Shown here piece by piece: positions 6,541-9,718 of a DNA stretch of 9,718 nucleotides. Positions within the stretch are counted from its first letter, which is position 1, and each line of letters opens with the position of its first letter. Source of the stretch: Planctomycetaceae bacterium (GTDB lineage: Bacteria > Planctomycetota > Planctomycetia > Pirellulales > UBA1268); the NCBI GenBank assembly GCA_947440895.1, contig CANETO010000047.1, positions 1-9,718 on the forward strand, given 5' to 3'. Position numbers and translations under genes: made by a program. Under the pieces are notes generated by a model. The model was not told the origin of the DNA. It ran no database searches and saw nothing but the letters and a program-made list of their open reading frames with translations.

Positions 6541-6560
6541 CCCCCAGCTTCCGCCGGGGG
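6541..6560. repeat. GC-rich palindrome directly after pgi
   Basis: CCCCCAGC (6541-6548) pairs with GCCGGGGG (6553-6560) around TTCC with one A/C mismatch. It begins four bases after the pgi stop codon. Read on the plus strand a CTTTTATT tract follows, so it has terminator shape in the plus direction, although no plus-strand gene precedes it here. On the minus strand no T tract follows. It resembles the short GC-rich palindromes that are repeated between genes in planctomycete genomes; copy number cannot be seen from one window. Confidence 0.5.
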
Positions 6561-6563
6561 CTT

Positions 6564-8203
<1,640 letters not shown>

Positions 8204-8207
<4 letters not shown>

Positions 8208-9304
8208 CGGGCTGTTCCTCCTGTGGCGGCTACCGCCTGCGACTTCTTCGCGATCACCTCGAGCAGTTCGTTCCAGCTTTTCACAAACGATTCGGCCCCA
8301 TCCTTCTGGAGCTTTGCCCCGAGGGCGTCGATGTCGATGCCGGCCCGGCTGATGGCAAAGAGCGTTTCGTCGGCAGACCCACCACCAGCCGACACGATTC
8401 CCGAGAGAGTTCCGTGGTCGGCGAAGGCCAGCAGCGTCTGCTCCGGCATCGTGTTGACGGTGTTGGGCGAGGCGAGGGCCGAGACATAGAGCGAGTCGGA
8501 GAGCTTTGGATCCTTGGTGCCGGTGCTGGCGTAGAGCAACCGTTGCGGCAGGGCACCAGAGTTCGCTAGCCGCTGGAAGCGATCGGAGGCGAGTAGGTCG
8601 CGGTAGGTCCGGTAGCACTGCTGGCCCACGGCAATGCCGAGTGTGTTGGCCAGTTCAGGCGGCAGCCCGGACGCCGTCGCGCCATCCCATCGGCTGATGA
8701 AGAGCGAGGCCACCGAGCAGACCCGCGGCGATAGCCCGGCCTCGATTCGCCGCTCGATGCCTCGCAGATAGGCCTCAGCGGCGGCGACGTAGTGGGCGGT
8801 GGTGAAGAGCAGCGTGACGTTCACAGGCACGCCAGCGAAGATCGCCTCCTCGATTGCCGGCAGGCCCGCAGGGGTGCCGGGGATCTTGATGTAGAGGTTT
8901 GGCCGGTCGGCGCGGGCATGCAGGTCGCGGGCCGCGGCGAGTGTGCTGGCGGTGTCGTAGGCCAGCGTGGGCGAGACCTCCAGCGACACCCAGCCGTCGA
9001 GGCCGCCGGTGCGGTCATGCACGGGCCGGAAGAGGTCGGCCGCGCGGCGGAGGTCTTCGATGGCAAGTTCGAAAAAAAGTTTCTCGCCCGCCAGCCCCTG
9101 CTGCACCTTGGCGGCGATGGCGGCGTCGTAAAAGGTGGTGTTCTTGACGGCGAGGTTGTAGATCGTGGGATTGCTCGTCAGCCCGGTCACAGAGAGGTCG
9201 CGGATGTAGCGGGCCAGCGTGCCGTCGTCGAGCATGCCGCGGGTGATGTTGTCGAGCCAGAGGCTCTGGCCGAGACGATGGAGCTGCTGTGTGGCGGGGG
9301 CCAT
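8204..9304 (-). CDS. tal: Transaldolase
   Basis: Transaldolase moves a dihydroxyacetone unit between sedoheptulose 7-phosphate and glyceraldehyde 3-phosphate in the non-oxidative pentose phosphate pathway. The 366-residue length fits the longer mycobacterial/cyanobacterial subtype, and not the roughly 317-residue TalB type. The sequence shows LWLDNITR (15-22, Asp18 a catalytic acid), the first signature SVTGLTSNPTIY (38-49), and the Schiff-base lysine in NLYIKIPGT (Lys140). Further family blocks are VNVTLLFT (161-168), SVASLFISRWD (197-207) and YASTGTKDP (258-266). The frame is open upstream to 9559, but conservation begins at MAPATQQLHRLGQSLW, so ATG 9304 is chosen; the sequence before it is pyrimidine-rich with no Shine-Dalgarno. 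It is the first gene of a tal-pgi unit, with the stop overlapping the pgi start, the same order as in bifunctional TAL-PGI fusion proteins. Confidence 0.97.
8217..8222 (-). promoter_or_regulatory. Strong ribosome binding site of pgi inside tal
   Basis: AGGAGG on the minus strand sits nine bases before the pgi ATG (8207) and within the last codons of tal. It is the best Shine-Dalgarno sequence in the window and fixes the pgi start, while tal itself has none that is visible. Confidence 0.85.
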
Positions 9305-9500
9305 GGGGTGTGCTCGGGAAGAGGTCAGGGAAGATGGTCTGGTCGCCGGACGGCGAACTGCGGCGGAGTTATACTCGACCGACCGGCGGGGATGCGAGCG
9401 AAGTCGGCGGGGACGTAAGCCCGGTCGGGCGGGACGTCTGGCGGCTGGTCCACTCGGCGAACCCGGTGTCTCCCTTTCACTGCGCAGGAGATATTTCACG
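9305..9500. promoter_or_regulatory. Divergent promoter region between tal and the moxR-type gene
   Basis: These 196 bases separate two genes transcribed away from each other, so both promoters should lie here. A TATAAC on the minus strand (9375-9370 read as GTATAAC) is a possible -10 box for tal, giving a leader of about 60 bases; no good -35 box is seen. The same site reads TATACT on the plus strand. A small perfect hairpin, TCGCC-GGAC-GGCGA (9343-9356), would lie in the tal leader, 39 bases before its ATG. Confidence 0.35.
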
Positions 9501-9718
9501 ATGGCCTCCGCTCCCGATCTTGCCGATGACGATGTCCAGAAGCTCGACCGTCTCCGCAACGCCTACGGCCGCCTGGAGAAGGAACTCGGTAAGGTGATCA
9601 TCGGCCAACGGGAGACGATCGAACGTCTGGCGATCTGCCTGTTCGCCCGCGGCCACGCGCTCCTGATGGGCGTGCCAGGCCTTGCCAAGACGTTGCTCGT
9701 GAGCCGGCTGGCAGAAGC
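9501..9718 (+). CDS. MoxR-family AAA+ ATPase, N-terminal part (cut by window edge)
   Basis: Only the first 72 codons are present. After an acidic, variable leader the sequence reads ELGKVIIGQRETIERLAICL (28-47), then FARGHALLMGVPGLAKTLLV (48-67), the typical opening of MoxR ATPases: the IGQ motif, the GHxLL strand and the Walker A loop GVPGLAKT (57-64) with Lys63 binding ATP. MoxR proteins are chaperone-like ATPases that usually act with a DUF58/von Willebrand A-domain protein encoded just downstream, often with transglutaminase-like and membrane proteins in planctomycetes; those genes would lie beyond the window. The ATG at 9501 is preceded by AGGAG at 9486-9490, ten bases upstream, which supports this start. 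It is divergent from tal. Confidence 0.93.
   Translation, partial: MASAPDLADDDVQKLDRLRNAYGRLEKELGKVIIGQRETIERLAICLFARGHALLMGVPGLAKTLLVSRLAE

Noticed and set aside
8208..8618. N-terminal extension of pgi by 137 codons
   Set aside because: The extension is an off-frame reading of the tal 3' end; isomerase homology starts at MTTQSLP and the strong AGGAGG supports ATG 8207.
9305..9559. N-terminal extension of transaldolase towards 9559
   Set aside because: It is Arg/Ser/Pro-rich without conservation and would overlap the start of the divergent MoxR gene.

Overview
The window looks like a chromosomal piece of a high-GC planctomycete, probably of the Pirellulales type. The main evidence is the protein encoded at 986-3037, which begins with the basic, LEPR-containing N-terminus (EPLEPRRVLA) typical of planctomycetal exported proteins. 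A MoxR-type ATPase start, weak or absent Shine-Dalgarno sites at several genes, and roomy gene spacing fit this. The exact lineage cannot be fixed from the sequence alone.

Layout from left to right. 1-346: no recognisable gene. 347-418 (+): tRNA-Cys(GCA), followed by a strong intrinsic terminator. 477-985: no recognisable gene. 986-3037 (+): exported LEPR protein with a cyclophilin-type peptidyl-prolyl isomerase domain and three Ig-like repeats. 3038-3863: a stretch of gene debris holding a frameshifted small lipoprotein (+) and, facing it, an open frame (-) whose start is an unmistakable C-terminal half of ubiquitin. 3864-6431 (-): a two-gene unit of a GT1-family glycosyltransferase (upstream) and a cytochrome P450 (downstream), 27 bp apart. 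6432-6563: a hairpin-rich intergenic region. 6564-9304 (-): tal and pgi, overlapping by ATGA. 9305-9500: divergent promoter region. 9501-end (+): the first 72 codons of a MoxR-family AAA+ ATPase, cut by the window edge.

How the genes work together. Transaldolase and glucose-6-phosphate isomerase link the pentose phosphate pathway to glycolysis; the order tal then pgi is the same as in the known bifunctional TAL-PGI fusion proteins. The glycosyltransferase resembles CrtX-like and cyanobacterial MGT enzymes, and with the P450 suggests oxidation followed by glycosylation of a small lipophilic molecule such as a carotenoid or other terpenoid; the substrate is inferred only.

The most unusual item is the ubiquitin-like fragment at 3490-3867. 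It matches eukaryotic ubiquitin at 19 of 28 aligned positions (Ub residues 43-70) but lacks the N-terminal half and the RLRGG tail, and runs on into an unrelated beta-rich segment. It is best read as the remnant of a larger, probably secreted, ubiquitin-like protein, not as a working conjugation system.
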